64,000 bases of DNA from Novosphingobium silvae (lineage in GTDB: Bacteria; Pseudomonadota; Alphaproteobacteria; Sphingomonadales; Sphingomonadaceae): the NCBI RefSeq assembly GCF_009856825.1, contig NZ_WVTD01000011.1, forward strand, positions 1 to 64,000. The letters are read 5' to 3'. Shown here in pieces: positions 52,648 to 61,247 of this stretch; the stretch's first letter is position 1, and each line of letters begins with the position of its first letter. The notes beneath the pieces are model-generated. The model had not been told where the DNA came from. It did not search any database and saw nothing but the letters and a program-made list of their open reading frames with translations. A program made the translations under genes and the position numbers.

Positions 52648-53412
52648 CTACTGGCGGGCGAGGAACAGCACGTCGCGCGGCTGTGCGGTCAGATGCTGGC
52701 CGGAATCGACGAAAAGCGTCTCGCCGCTTGCTAGCCATCCGCCGGCAAGGAACAGCGCTGCGCCCGCAACGTCCTGTGCCGTTGCCCGGCGATGCAGCAG
52801 GTTCATCCGATGCGAGATTTCGGCTTCCGCCTCGGTCTGGTCATGGCTGGCGAGAATGGCTCCGGGCGCGATGCCGTAGACACGGTCGCGGCTGTCCAGA
52901 CGGGCCATCGACAACATCGGGATGGTCGCGGCCAGCGCATGCTTGCTCATTGTATAGGAAAAGAAATCGGGATTGGGGTTGAGCAGCTTCTGGTCGGTGA
53001 CGTGGATCAGCCGGCGTCCGCCCAACGCTCTGGCGCTCGCCAGGAAAGCCTGCCCCAGCCTTGTCGGTGTGGCGGCATTGACGCGCATGGCGGAGGTGAA
53101 GACATCGGGATCGAGCGTCTGTGCGCTGTCGATGTCGAATACTCCGGCGCAGTTCACCAGAACCCGCCAGTCGTCCAGCCTGGCAGCAAGCGCCTCGACC
53201 ATCGCGGGCCCTTCGATCCAGTCGTCGAGGTCGGCAGAGACGATCTCGGCGCTGGGCAGTTCCGCCGCCAGCGCCTCCGCCTGCTCGCGCGAGCGGCCGT
53301 AGTGGATGATGACGTGCCAGCCGGCTTCGCCGAAAGCCCTTGCGATGGCCGCGCCGATCCGCTTCGCGCCGCCGGTTACCAGCATCGCAGGTCGAGCGGC
53401 GATGGCGCTCAT
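52648..53412 (-). CDS. SDR oxidoreductase, pteridine-reductase/FolM-like
   Basis: The 254-residue product has the NADP motif MLVTGGAKRIGAAIARAFGEAG at about residues 10-31, where the Arg after Lys is typical of pteridine reductases and FolM, then VNCAGVFD and the catalytic Tyr-x3-Lys in FSYTMSKHAL. It may reduce dihydromonapterin or a similar pterin, but the SDR family is broad and the substrate is inferred. The ATG at 53412 fits the usual start. Confidence 0.8.
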   Translation of the reverse strand: MSAIAARPAMLVTGGAKRIGAAIARAFGEAGWHVIIHYGRSREQAEALAAELPSAEIVSADLDDWIEGPAMVEALAARLDDWRVLVNCAGVFDIDSAQTLDPDVFTSAMRVNAATPTRLGQAFLASARALGGRRLIHVTDQKLLNPNPDFFSYTMSKHALAATIPMLSMARLDSRDRVYGIAPGAILASHDQTEAEAEISHRMNLLHRRATAQDVAGAALFLAGGWLASGETLFVDSGQHLTAQPRDVLFLARQ

Positions 53413-53679
53413 CGCTTGCCCTGCCTTGCTGCCCTTCGCTCGCCTCCGGACAGTCCTTGCGGTCTGGGGCGAGCCGGAAGGCTGATCGCGTGTGCCTGCC
53501 GGAAGGAAGTAGATGGGAGGGGCGCAAGCGGCTGGAACATCAGCCTCTTGGAGCATAGGCGAGCCATCTATGGAAGGGCTCGTTGCGAGCAAGATCGTTC
53601 ATCGTACCCGCGCCTGTTCAATGGCCTCCCGGGCGACGGCATCGCTTGCAAGGCGCTGCCAAGACCCGCCTCGGCACAA

Positions 53680-53713
53680 AAAAGCGCGCCGTCCGCTTGG
53701 ACGACGCGCTTTT
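53680..53713 (-). terminator. Terminator after the glycine-zipper gene
   Basis: AAAAGCGCG with GTCC (53680-53694) pairs with GGAC and CGCGCTTTT (53699-53713) through a GCTT loop and a small internal mismatch. The A/T-tailed arms allow termination in either direction. Confidence 0.75.
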
Positions 53714-53745
53714 CGCTCAGGGAACTTTGAGTACGCAGGCCGCTA

Positions 53746-54075
53746 TCAGCGGCAGCGCGAGCCCGAACCGCCGCGATCGATCTCACGGCCGACCACCGCG
53801 CCGCCCGCGGCACCGAGAAGCGTGCCGACCGTACGATCGCCGCGGGTGTCGATCGCACGTCCGGCCAGGGCACCAGCAACACCGCCGATAAGAAGGCCGG
53901 TGGTGCCGTTCTTCTTCTTGCAGCGATAGCGGCCGTCGTTGCCGCGCCAGTAACGCACGCCGTCGCTGGTGCGGTGATACTTGCGGTGATCGCGCGCTTC
54001 GGCGGGAACGGTGACGGCGGTCATGGCCGGGACGGTGAGCGCCATCATAGTGGCGGCGAGAATGACTTTACGCAT
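53746..54075 (-). CDS. Glycine-zipper 2TM-domain exported protein
   Basis: The 109-residue product has a signal peptide (RKVILAATMMALTVPAMTAVTVPAEA) and two glycine-zipper helices, GTTGLLIGGVAGALAGRAID and RTVGTLLGAAGGAVVGREID, that match the 17-kDa surface-antigen/SlyB-like domain. The linker is basic (DHRKYHRTSDGVRYWRGNDGRYRC). Such small envelope proteins are common in sphingomonads. It is divergent from the PhzF remnant. Confidence 0.85.
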   Translation of the reverse strand: MRKVILAATMMALTVPAMTAVTVPAEARDHRKYHRTSDGVRYWRGNDGRYRCKKKNGTTGLLIGGVAGALAGRAIDTRGDRTVGTLLGAAGGAVVGREIDRGGSGSRCR

Positions 54076-54099
54076 GTGTGTCTGCCCTCATTGGCTGCG

Positions 54100-54771
54100 T
54101 GGTTTGATCTGGTAACGCCACCAGCGGGGGAACTGCCGTTCGCCGGACACCCGACACTGGGATCGGCTCATGCCTGGCTTGCCGCGGGCGGAGTGCCGAA
54201 GCGCGCTGGCCAGGTGGTGCAGGAATGCGGCGTCGGGCTGGTTGAAGTGCGCGAACGCGAAGAGAGGCGCCTGGCGTTCCGTGCACCGCCGCTGATCCGG
54301 TCAGGCCCGCTTGATGCCGACGATCTTACGGAGACGCTGCGGCTGACCGGAGCGGATGAAGCGGTGCTGGTCGCTGGCGTCCATGCCTCGAACGGACCGG
54401 GCTGGAAGCTGCTTCACCTCGCGTCGTCGGATGCCGTGCTGGCGGCCCAGCCTGCCTCGCGGGCGGATCCGGGCACCGACGTCGCGCTTCTGGGGCCATG
54501 CGCTCCGGGAGGAACCGCGCAGTTCGAGGTAAGGGCATTCTTCGCAGACGCGTCGGGGCGAATGGTGGAAGACCCGGTCACCGGCAGCCTCAATGCGGCA
54601 GTGGCGCAGTACCTTTTCGCGCAGAACCTGGCGAGCGGCAGCTACGTCGCCGCGCAAGGCCGCATGACCGGCGCCAATGGGCTGGTGCACTGCTCGCAGG
54701 AAGCGGATGGCGAGGTGTGGATTGCCGGTCGCGTGGAAACCGTTTCCAGGGACGGCGCGCTGTTCTCCTGA
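54100..54771 (+). pseudogene. 5'-truncated PhzF-family gene
   Basis: The frame contains the middle and end of a PhzF-like isomerase/epimerase: VTPPAGELPFAGHPTLGSAHAWL, then the C-terminal signature MVEDPVTGSLNAAVAQYLF. The N-terminal about 55 residues, which carry the family's catalytic glutamate and first strands, are missing. Upstream sequence in the same frame is the antisense of the glycine-zipper gene, so the gene was cut by deletion or rearrangement near 54080-54100. A TTG at 54091 could start a short product, but it would lack the active site. Confidence 0.7.
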
Positions 54772-54775
54772 CGGT

Positions 54776-54975
54776 CAGGCCGGCTTTCCCAGCGACTGGG
54801 GCGGCGCTTTCGGGATCGTAGAGAACGAGGTTAAGGTGGTGCATCGCGTGAACCCGGCGGCGGATGTCGCTGGCGGCGAGCGCCTCGCGCAAGGCAAGAT
54901 GTCCATCGGGTTGCCGCCGTGCTGGTCAATGTCGAACGCGCCGAAGGCGTCGGACAGGGCGGCATGGTTCTTCGG
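54776..54975 (-). pseudogene. Decayed gene remnant with a frameshift
   Basis: On the minus strand one frame reads NHAALSDAFGAFDIDQHGGN then PMDIL; near 54900 the protein-like reading moves to another frame, LREALAASDIRRRVHAMHHL then NLVLYDPESAAPVAGKAG. Together they look like a formerly continuous protein, with no start codon at the left. I cannot name the family. It lies between two other genes in a short decayed patch. Confidence 0.35.
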
Positions 54976-54980
54976 AAAGG

Positions 54981-55496
54981 TCAGTACTGGCGCGTGCCGG
55001 TGGCATCGCTTAGCTTGAAGACTGGGATCGCTTCGAGCGCCTTCATCATGACCAGCGGGATAACCCTGTCCGTCGCCTTCTGGTAGTCAGCGTAGAAGGG
55101 GTGGCAGTCTGTCATGAAGGTCCAGACCTTGTCACGCTCGGTACCTTGCGGCTCGCGCCAGGTGCCGCGGAAAGCCTGAGTGGCGATCTGGAACTCCACC
55201 ATGTCGCTATCGAGGAGGTTAAGATACCAGGCAGGGTGATGGTCGGCCCCGCCCTTGGATGCGCAGATCACCACCTCGCCGCCGATGTCGGCATAGCAAA
55301 GGGGCGTGATGAAGACCTTCCCGCTCTTGCGACCGGTGTACTTGATGAGGCAGTGCGTAGCGAAGGACCGACCGCCCACAGGCGTGATGTCCATGATGTG
55401 TCCGTGCGCGCCGCCCGATGCGAGATACATCTCGCGGTGTTCGGTTGCCCAGTCCTTGCGAGCTTCGCGGATCACTGCGGATGTACCGTCGCTCAT
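54981..55496 (-). CDS. Deazaflavin-type nitroreductase-like (DUF385) protein
   Basis: The 171-residue product has the F420/deazaflavin nitroreductase family pattern: LIKYTGRKSGKVFITPLCYADIGGEVVICASKGG, then HHPAWYLNLLDSDMVEFQI and the C-terminal FMTDCHPFYADYQKATDRVIPL. These proteins bind F420 or related flavins and reduce hydrophobic substrates; cofactor use here is inferred. The ATG at 55496 follows GGAGAGGACGAAGACC. Confidence 0.85.
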   Translation of the reverse strand: MSDGTSAVIREARKDWATEHREMYLASGGAHGHIMDITPVGGRSFATHCLIKYTGRKSGKVFITPLCYADIGGEVVICASKGGADHHPAWYLNLLDSDMVEFQIATQAFRGTWREPQGTERDKVWTFMTDCHPFYADYQKATDRVIPLVMMKALEAIPVFKLSDATGTRQY

Positions 55497-55616
55497 GGTC
55501 TTCGTCCTCTCCTGCTCCGGGGAGGATGACCGATCAGAGGTTCGGGCGTCCAATCCCGAATGGGAACGCCCGGGAGGCATCGCCCGGGCGAAAGCCGGAT
55601 GGTGAGCCGAGACGTC

Positions 55617-56237
55617 CTAGCCTGCTGCCACGTCCTTTTCGGGCGGGAATGACAGGTGCGCCATCAGATTGTCGATGAAGGCCTCGTGCTGCGTTTTCGT
55701 GCCGCTGCCGCCGGGACGGATCAGCAGGTCCGAGCGGTAGCCGAGCACGGCAGCGACGGTGACCTGCGTCAGCCGTTCCGCGTCTTGGGGCCGAAAGCGG
55801 GTGGCGAAGAACTCGGTGATGCACGCGCGCATTTTCGAAGGCCCCCGCGCATAGAACATCTCGTTGATTTCGGGGAAACGCTCCCCTTCGGCAACCACGA
55901 GCCGGTACAGGAGCATCGAATTTTCATTCTGCAGGCAGTCGATGAAGCGCAGGCATGCCCGCCGCAGCGAGGCCGGGGAGAACGTCTGCCCGGTCAGTAC
56001 CTCGTCGATATCGCGCGAGAATGTTTCGACGTGCTTGTCGATCACGGCGGCGAAGAGATCTTCCTTTGCGGCAAAATGGGCCCAAAGCGTGGCTTTGGAC
56101 CCGCCAAGCGCGTCAGCGATCGCGGACATTGTTGTGGCCGCATAGCCCTGCTTGAAGAAGAGGCGCGTGGCGACCTTCACGATCTCGTCGCGCTTGCGTG
56201 CCTTGTTGAGCTCTCGTTTTCCCATCAATTCCGTCAT
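55617..56237 (-). CDS. TetR-family repressor of the adjacent efflux operon
   Basis: The 206-residue protein has an N-terminal HTH: ARKRDEIVKVATRLFFKQGYAATTMSAIADALGGSKATLWAHFAAKEDLFAAV, the typical TetR pattern, followed by a helical ligand domain. Divergent transcription from the efflux operon, with two matching GTAC-N6-GTAC operator sites between them, indicates that it represses both units. The ATG at 56237 or the one at 56225 may be the start; the first is drawn here. Confidence 0.93.
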   Translation of the reverse strand: MTELMGKRELNKARKRDEIVKVATRLFFKQGYAATTMSAIADALGGSKATLWAHFAAKEDLFAAVIDKHVETFSRDIDEVLTGQTFSPASLRRACLRFIDCLQNENSMLLYRLVVAEGERFPEINEMFYARGPSKMRACITEFFATRFRPQDAERLTQVTVAAVLGYRSDLLIRPGGSGTKTQHEAFIDNLMAHLSFPPEKDVAAG

Positions 56238-56241
56238 AGTC

Positions 56242-56257
56242 GTACCACTCAGTACGC
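56242..56257. promoter_or_regulatory. TetR operator O1
   Basis: GTACCACTCAGTACGC contains GTAC-N6-GTAC and starts 5 bp upstream of the drawn TetR start. It matches O2 at GTACC, AGTACGC and one central T. Confidence 0.7.
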
Positions 56258-56264
56258 TTTTCGT

Positions 56265-56294
56265 TTGACAGGTTCAAGCAACACTTCGTAAAAA
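56265..56294 (+). promoter_or_regulatory. Efflux operon promoter
   Basis: TTGACA (56265-56270) and TAAAAA (56289-56294) are 18 bp apart, between the two operators. Transcription would start at about 56301, almost at the ATG at 56303. Confidence 0.6.
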
Positions 56295-56296
56295 AT

Positions 56297-56312
56297 GTAC
56301 CGATGAGTACGC
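56297..56312. promoter_or_regulatory. TetR operator O2 overlapping the start codon
   Basis: GTACCGATGAGTACGC is the second GTAC-N6-GTAC site. It contains the ATG of the outer membrane factor gene (56303-56305), so repression would block the predicted transcription start directly. Confidence 0.7.
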
Positions 56313-57763
56313 AAATCAAACCACGATTCGCGGCGGCTTCGCTGCTGGCGATCTCCCTTTCCCTGGCCGGATGCATGGCGCCCGACCTTGGTCCGCGCCC
56401 GCAGCTCACAACGCCAGGTGCGCTTGAATCTACCAAGGCGCTTGCTTCCGCGCGGGCGGCCACGGAGTGGCCGCAGGAGCGCTGGTGGACGGTCTACGGC
56501 GATCCCCAGCTCGACGCGCTGGTCGAGGAGGCGCTCGCCGGATCCCCCAGTGTCGCTCTTGCGCAGGCGCGTATCCGCCAGGCGCGGGGCGCGGCAGGTG
56601 TGGCCGGAGCCGACCTCCTGCCGACGCTTGGGGGGCAAGCGTCCGGCGGGCTGACCAAGCAGAGCTACAACAACGGAGTCCCGAGCGACTTCGTTCCCAA
56701 GGGCTGGAAAAGCACGGGCACTCTTGCGCTTTCGGGCGATTTCGACCTCGATCTCTGGGGGGCGAACCGCAAGGCGCTTGCGGCGGCGACTTCCGAGGCC
56801 GAAGCTGCCGAGGCCGACGCCAGGCAGGCGGAGCTGATGATCTCCAGCAATGTCGTTTCCTCCTACTTCGACCTGGCGCGTCTGCTGGAGCGGGGCAGGG
56901 CGCTCTCGGACGCGACCGAGGCGCGGCGTTCTTTCGTGGACCTCACTGGCCAGCGCGCTCGCGAGGGGCTCGACAATCTTGCCCCTCTCCGCCGTGCAGA
57001 GTCCGCCGCCGCCGCATCGCGCGCGGAGCTTTCTGCGAACGAGGAGCAGGTGCTGCTGCGCCGTCATGCGCTCGCGGCGCTGCTCGGCAAGGGCCCCGAC
57101 CGGGGGCTTGCCATTACGCCTCCCGCCATCGCCACAGTCCCGGTCTCGGGTATTCCCGCAGATGCGGGCATCGCCCTTGCGGGTCGGCGGCCCGACATCG
57201 TCGCCGCGCGCCTGCGCGCCGAGGCGGCGGGTGCGCGCATCGATCAGGCCAAGGCGGCGTACATGCCCAACATCTCGCTTCGCGGGCTGTTCGGCCTGAC
57301 CTCGCTTGGGCTCTCCAACCTGATCGACAGCGGTTCCACCTACGGCAACGTGGGCGGTGCCCTCAGCCTGCCGATCTTCCAGGGCGGACGCCTGAGGGGC
57401 CAATACACGCAGGCGCGCGGCGGCTATGACGCGGCAGTAGCCAACTACAACGAGACCGTGGTCGGCGCCCTTCAGGAAGTCGCCGATGCGCTCGCCAGCC
57501 GTGAGGCTGCGTCCAGTCAGGAAGTCGATGCGGCAGAAGCTGCCCGCACGGCGCAGATCGCCTACGATCTATCCATGCAGCGCTTCCGTGGCGGGCTTTC
57601 CAACTACCTCGATGCACTGACGTCGCAGACTGCCGCGCTGGAAGCGCGCCGGGCCGCGATCGATGCCCATTTCCGTACCCTCGCCCTGGAGGTCGCGCTG
57701 CAGCGCGCACTTGGCGGCGGGTTCGAAGACAATTCCAGCAAGAAGGCTTCCGACGATGAGTGA
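56303..57763 (+). CDS. NodT-family outer membrane efflux lipoprotein
   Basis: The 486-residue product is the TolC-like exit duct of a tripartite pump. The signal RFAAASLLAISLSLAGC gives an N-terminal lipoprotein. Two repeats of long coiled helices include EWPQERWWTVYGDPQLDALVEEALAGSP (entry domain) and LRAEAAGARIDQAKAAYMPNISLRG in the second. The ATG at 56303 lies within operator O2 and has no ribosome binding site, suggesting leaderless translation. Its stop overlaps the next gene. Confidence 0.92.
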   Translation: MSTQIKPRFAAASLLAISLSLAGCMAPDLGPRPQLTTPGALESTKALASARAATEWPQERWWTVYGDPQLDALVEEALAGSPSVALAQARIRQARGAAGVAGADLLPTLGGQASGGLTKQSYNNGVPSDFVPKGWKSTGTLALSGDFDLDLWGANRKALAAATSEAEAAEADARQAELMISSNVVSSYFDLARLLERGRALSDATEARRSFVDLTGQRAREGLDNLAPLRRAESAAAASRAELSANEEQVLLRRHALAALLGKGPDRGLAITPPAIATVPVSGIPADAGIALAGRRPDIVAARLRAEAAGARIDQAKAAYMPNISLRGLFGLTSLGLSNLIDSGSTYGNVGGALSLPIFQGGRLRGQYTQARGGYDAAVANYNETVVGALQEVADALASREAASSQEVDAAEAARTAQIAYDLSMQRFRGGLSNYLDALTSQTAALEARRAAIDAHFRTLALEVALQRALGGGFEDNSSKKASDDE

Positions 57764-58934
57764 TGATGTGCAGCACCAGCCTGCTGCCCCTGCAGACAAC
57801 GAGGGTGCGCCTTCGCGGCCGTCGGGCGGAAGCGTGGTCGGCAAGAAGAACCGCAAGCCGCTGCTGATCGGTCTGGCAGTGGCGGTGGTGGTGATCGCCG
57901 CCGCCGTGCTCCTGTACGACATCTTCATCGGCAGCCGCTCGGTATCGACAGACAACGCCTACGTCGGTGGAGAGAGCGCGGAGGTGACCCCGCTCACGGC
58001 CGGACAGGTGGTGGAAGTGCTCGTCACCGACACGCAGCCGGTGCGCAGGGGGCAGATCCTGTTCCGCCTGGACGACAAGGACCAGCGCATCTCGCTCGCG
58101 CAGGCGCAGGCCCAGGTCGAATATGCCACCCGTCGGTATGGCCAGTCGCTTGCCAATAACAACGCGCTGGGCGCCGCAGCCGATGCCAGCGCAGCGCAGA
58201 TCAGCTCCGCGCAGGCCAAGCAGGCTTCGGCGCAGGCCACGCTGGAACGTGCGCAGGAAGACTATCGCCGCCGCGCCGCGCTGGCCGAAGGCGGCGCCGT
58301 CTCGGGAGAGGAACTGACCTCCGCTCGCCAGGCGCTCGCGTCTGCCCGCGCCGCTGCACAGGAAGCCGCCGCCGCCGTCGTCCAGGCGCGCGCCAACACC
58401 AACAGCGCCCGCCGCCAGGAAGAAGCGGCCGTTGCCCTGACGCGCGGCACCTCCAACCAGACCGCGCCCGAGATCCTGCTCGCCAAGGCGCAGCTCGCCA
58501 ACGCCAAGCTGGCGATGGAACGCACCGTGGTCCGCGCGCCGATCGACGGTGTCATCGCGCGCCGTTCGATCCAGGTCGGGCAGAAGGTGGAAGCGGGCAC
58601 GGTCGCGATGATGATCGTGCCGGTCGGCCAGCTCTACGTCGATGCCAACTTCAAGGAAGACCAGCTCGGCAAGGTCCGCTCGGGCCAGACCGCGATTGTT
58701 ACCTCCGACTTCTACGGCGACGATGTGAAGTACCATGGCAGGGTCGTCGGCTTTTCGGGCGGCACGGGCGCGGCGTTCTCGCTGATCCCGGCGCAAAACG
58801 CGACCGGCAACTGGATCAAGGTCGTGCAGCGCCTACCGGTGCGCATCGAGCTGGACCCGCGCGAGCTCAAGCAGCACCCGCTGCGGATCGGCCTTTCGAT
58901 GGAAGCCGAGATCGACCTGACGAGTAAGGACTGA
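57756..58934 (+). CDS. EmrA/HlyD-family membrane fusion protein
   Basis: The 392-residue adaptor bridges inner-membrane transporter and outer-membrane duct. A cytoplasmic tail precedes one transmembrane helix at about 36-54 (LLIGLAVAVVVIAAAVLLY); then come STDNAYVGGESAEVTPLTAGQV, a long Ala/Gln coiled-coil hairpin from about 110 to 240 and VRAPIDGVIARRSIQVGQKV. It overlaps the outer membrane factor stop by 8 nt and the transporter start by 1 nt. Confidence 0.93.
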   Translation: MSDDVQHQPAAPADNEGAPSRPSGGSVVGKKNRKPLLIGLAVAVVVIAAAVLLYDIFIGSRSVSTDNAYVGGESAEVTPLTAGQVVEVLVTDTQPVRRGQILFRLDDKDQRISLAQAQAQVEYATRRYGQSLANNNALGAAADASAAQISSAQAKQASAQATLERAQEDYRRRAALAEGGAVSGEELTSARQALASARAAAQEAAAAVVQARANTNSARRQEEAAVALTRGTSNQTAPEILLAKAQLANAKLAMERTVVRAPIDGVIARRSIQVGQKVEAGTVAMMIVPVGQLYVDANFKEDQLGKVRSGQTAIVTSDFYGDDVKYHGRVVGFSGGTGAAFSLIPAQNATGNWIKVVQRLPVRIELDPRELKQHPLRIGLSMEAEIDLTSKD

Positions 58935-60490
58935 TGGCGAGCGCGGCAGCGGGCAATCCGGCGCGCGCGCCGGCTGAGCCGCAGTTCACCGGCGCGCGGC
59001 TCGTCCTGGCGGGCTTCGTTCTCGCCATGGCCAACTTCATCGTCGTGCTCGACATGACGATCGCCAACGTCTCGGTACCGCACATCGCGGGCGGCCTTGC
59101 CGTCTCGAACTCGAGCGGCACCTGGGTTATCACCTCGTACGCGGTTGCCGAGGCGATCTGCGTGCCGCTGACCGGGTGGATCACGGGTCGCTTCGGAGCG
59201 GTGCGTACGTTCCTCGTGAGCCTTGCCGGTTTCGGCGTCTTCTCGGCTTTGTGCGGCATGTCGAGCACGCTCGGCATGCTGGTGGCGTTCCGTCTGGGGC
59301 AGGGCCTTTGCGGCGGTCCGCTCATGCCGCTCACGCAGACGCTCATGCTGCGCATCTTCCCCAAGGAAATGCATTCAAAGGCAATGGCGATGTGGGCGAT
59401 GACGGTCGTCACCGCGCCAATTATTGGCCCGATCCTGGGCGGTTCCATTTCTGACAACTGGTCGTGGGAGTGGATCTTCTTCATCAACGTGCCGATCGTG
59501 CTGATCATCTTCTTCGCGCTGATGCACCTGCTCAAGGGCGTGCATACGCCGCTGCAGAAGCTGCCCATCGATGTGGTCGGCCTCGTGCTGCTGGTGATCT
59601 GGGTCGGCGCGTTCCAGATGATGCTCGACCTTGGCCGAGAGGAAGACTGGTTCGCCTCCACCGAGATCATCGCGCTGGCCTGCACCGCCGCGATCTTCTT
59701 CTGCGGCTTCGTGATTTGGGAGCTGACGGAGGAGCACCCCATCGTGGACCTGAAGGTCTTCCGTCATCGCGGTTTCACCGCCGCTACGCTGTCGCTGATG
59801 ATCGCGTTCGGGACCTACTTCTCGGCTGTCGTGGTCATTCCGCAGTGGCTGCAGACCTCGATGGGCTACACCGCGACGCAGGCGGGCTATGCCATGGCGT
59901 TCGCCGGTGTCCTGGCCGTCATCGCCTCGCCCTTCGTGCCCAAGCTGATGCAGAAGTACGACCCGCGCCTGCTCGTGTTCATCGGGATCGCGTGGCTCGG
60001 GGTCTGCGCCTGGGTGCGCACGTACTGGTCGACCGACGCGACGTTCTGGACGATCGCCTTCCCACAGCTGATCCAGGGGGCGGGCGTCTCGCTGTTCATG
60101 GTGCCGCTTACCACCATCAGCCTCTCGGCGGTGCTGCCGGAGGAAACCGCTTCGGCGGCGGGCATCGCCAACTTCGGACGCACGCTGGCGGGCGCAGTGG
60201 CGACGGCCATCATCACCACGATCTGGAGCGATCTTGCGACCACTAACCGGGCGGAAATGGTCGGCACGCTCAACGGGCAGGGGCAGGTGGCAAGGACGCT
60301 ACAGGACACGGGCTTCTCCATGGACCAGGCGCGCGGCTTGATCGATCAACTCGTGGCGCAGCAGGGTCTGGCCCTGGCGACCGTGCACATCTTCCAGATC
60401 TCGGCGGTGGCCCTGTTCATCGCTGCATGCACGATCTGGCTCGCTCCGCGTCCGCCCAGGAACGCCAAGCCGGCTTCCGGCGGACACTGA
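58934..60490 (+). CDS. DHA2-family MFS drug:H+ antiporter (EmrB/QacA type)
   Basis: The 518-residue product has about 14 transmembrane helices. Family markers are NFIVVLDMTIANVSVPHIAGGLAVS in helix 1, the WVITSYAVAEAICVPLTGWITGRFGA motif A-like loop, and GQGLCGGPLMPLTQTLML. It completes a tripartite MFS pump. Substrates cannot be predicted; hydrophobic antibiotics and fatty acids are common for this type. Confidence 0.95.
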   Translation: MASAAAGNPARAPAEPQFTGARLVLAGFVLAMANFIVVLDMTIANVSVPHIAGGLAVSNSSGTWVITSYAVAEAICVPLTGWITGRFGAVRTFLVSLAGFGVFSALCGMSSTLGMLVAFRLGQGLCGGPLMPLTQTLMLRIFPKEMHSKAMAMWAMTVVTAPIIGPILGGSISDNWSWEWIFFINVPIVLIIFFALMHLLKGVHTPLQKLPIDVVGLVLLVIWVGAFQMMLDLGREEDWFASTEIIALACTAAIFFCGFVIWELTEEHPIVDLKVFRHRGFTAATLSLMIAFGTYFSAVVVIPQWLQTSMGYTATQAGYAMAFAGVLAVIASPFVPKLMQKYDPRLLVFIGIAWLGVCAWVRTYWSTDATFWTIAFPQLIQGAGVSLFMVPLTTISLSAVLPEETASAAGIANFGRTLAGAVATAIITTIWSDLATTNRAEMVGTLNGQGQVARTLQDTGFSMDQARGLIDQLVAQQGLALATVHIFQISAVALFIAACTIWLAPRPPRNAKPASGGH

Positions 60491-60495
60491 GAGTT

Positions 60496-60575
60496 CGGCC
60501 GGACGGAAGGAGAGGCATCCCCCAGCCTCTCGAGCAACAGTCTCGCGAGCCCCCACTCGCTCTTCCGTCCGGCCG
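60496..60575. repeat. 80-nt long inverted repeat with internal hairpins
   Basis: Arms of 14 perfect pairs, CGGCCGGACGGAAG (60496-60509) and CTTCCGTCCGGCCG (60562-60575), enclose two further hairpins: GAGAGGC...GCCTCTC (60510-60531) and GCGAG...CTCGC (60545-60560). The three helices can fold as a three-way junction; no T-tract follows. It could be a terminator, a REP-like repeat or a small structured RNA. Confidence 0.6.
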
Positions 60576-60635
60576 TTCCATCTGCGCGGCGCGGCGGGCC
60601 TTGCCTGCGGCGGTGCGCGCCTCCATGCCTTGGCG

Positions 60636-61247
60636 ATGAAGCACGCTCCTCGCCGCCACTCGCCTGCCGCCGCCCGCAACCGCGGCCCCATTCTCGACGT
60701 GCTGCGCGGCGTTCTGCCAGCGACGGGCAGGGTGCTGGAAGTGGCCAGCGGCACGGGCGAGCATGCGGCATTCTTCGCTGCCGCGCTGCCCGGCCTCGTG
60801 TGGCAGCCGACCGATCCGGACGCAGGCGCGCGAGAGTCCGTCTCTGCCTGGCGCGAGGAGGCAGGCTGCGCGAACTTGCTTCCGCCCCTTCCGCTCGATG
60901 CTGCGGACGTGGATTGGCCGGATACCGTCGGCAGGGTCGAGGCGGTGCTGTGCATCAACATGGCCCACATCAGCCCTTGGGCCGCGACCCAGGGACTGAT
61001 GGCGGGGGCTGCGGTTGTGCTGGCGCCGGACGGGGCGCTCGTGCTCTATGGACCGTTCCGGCGCGAAGGACATGCGCTGGAGCCGGGGAACATGGCATTC
61101 GACGAGGACCTGAGGCGCCGCAACGCGGAGTGGGGCCTGCGCAGTGTGGAAGACGTGCGGGCCTGCGCGGCCGATCATGGCATTGCCTTCGACCGGTTGG
61201 TCGAGATGCCCGCGAACAACCTCGTGCTGGTTTTCAGGAATCGCTGA
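60636..61247 (+). CDS. DUF938 family methyltransferase-like protein
   Basis: The 203-residue protein has the DUF938 pattern of a class-I SAM-binding fold: KHAPRRHSPAAARNRGPILDVL at the N-terminus, the SAM motif VLEVASGTGEHAAFFAAALP at about 33-52, VEAVLCINMAHISPWAATQGLM, and LVLYGPFRREGHALEPGNMAFDEDLR. I start at the ATG at 60636; a TTG two codons before is possible. It is convergent with and overlaps the MATE gene by 14 nt at their 3' ends. Function unknown. Confidence 0.85.
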   Translation: MKHAPRRHSPAAARNRGPILDVLRGVLPATGRVLEVASGTGEHAAFFAAALPGLVWQPTDPDAGARESVSAWREEAGCANLLPPLPLDAADVDWPDTVGRVEAVLCINMAHISPWAATQGLMAGAAVVLAPDGALVLYGPFRREGHALEPGNMAFDEDLRRRNAEWGLRSVEDVRACAADHGIAFDRLVEMPANNLVLVFRNR

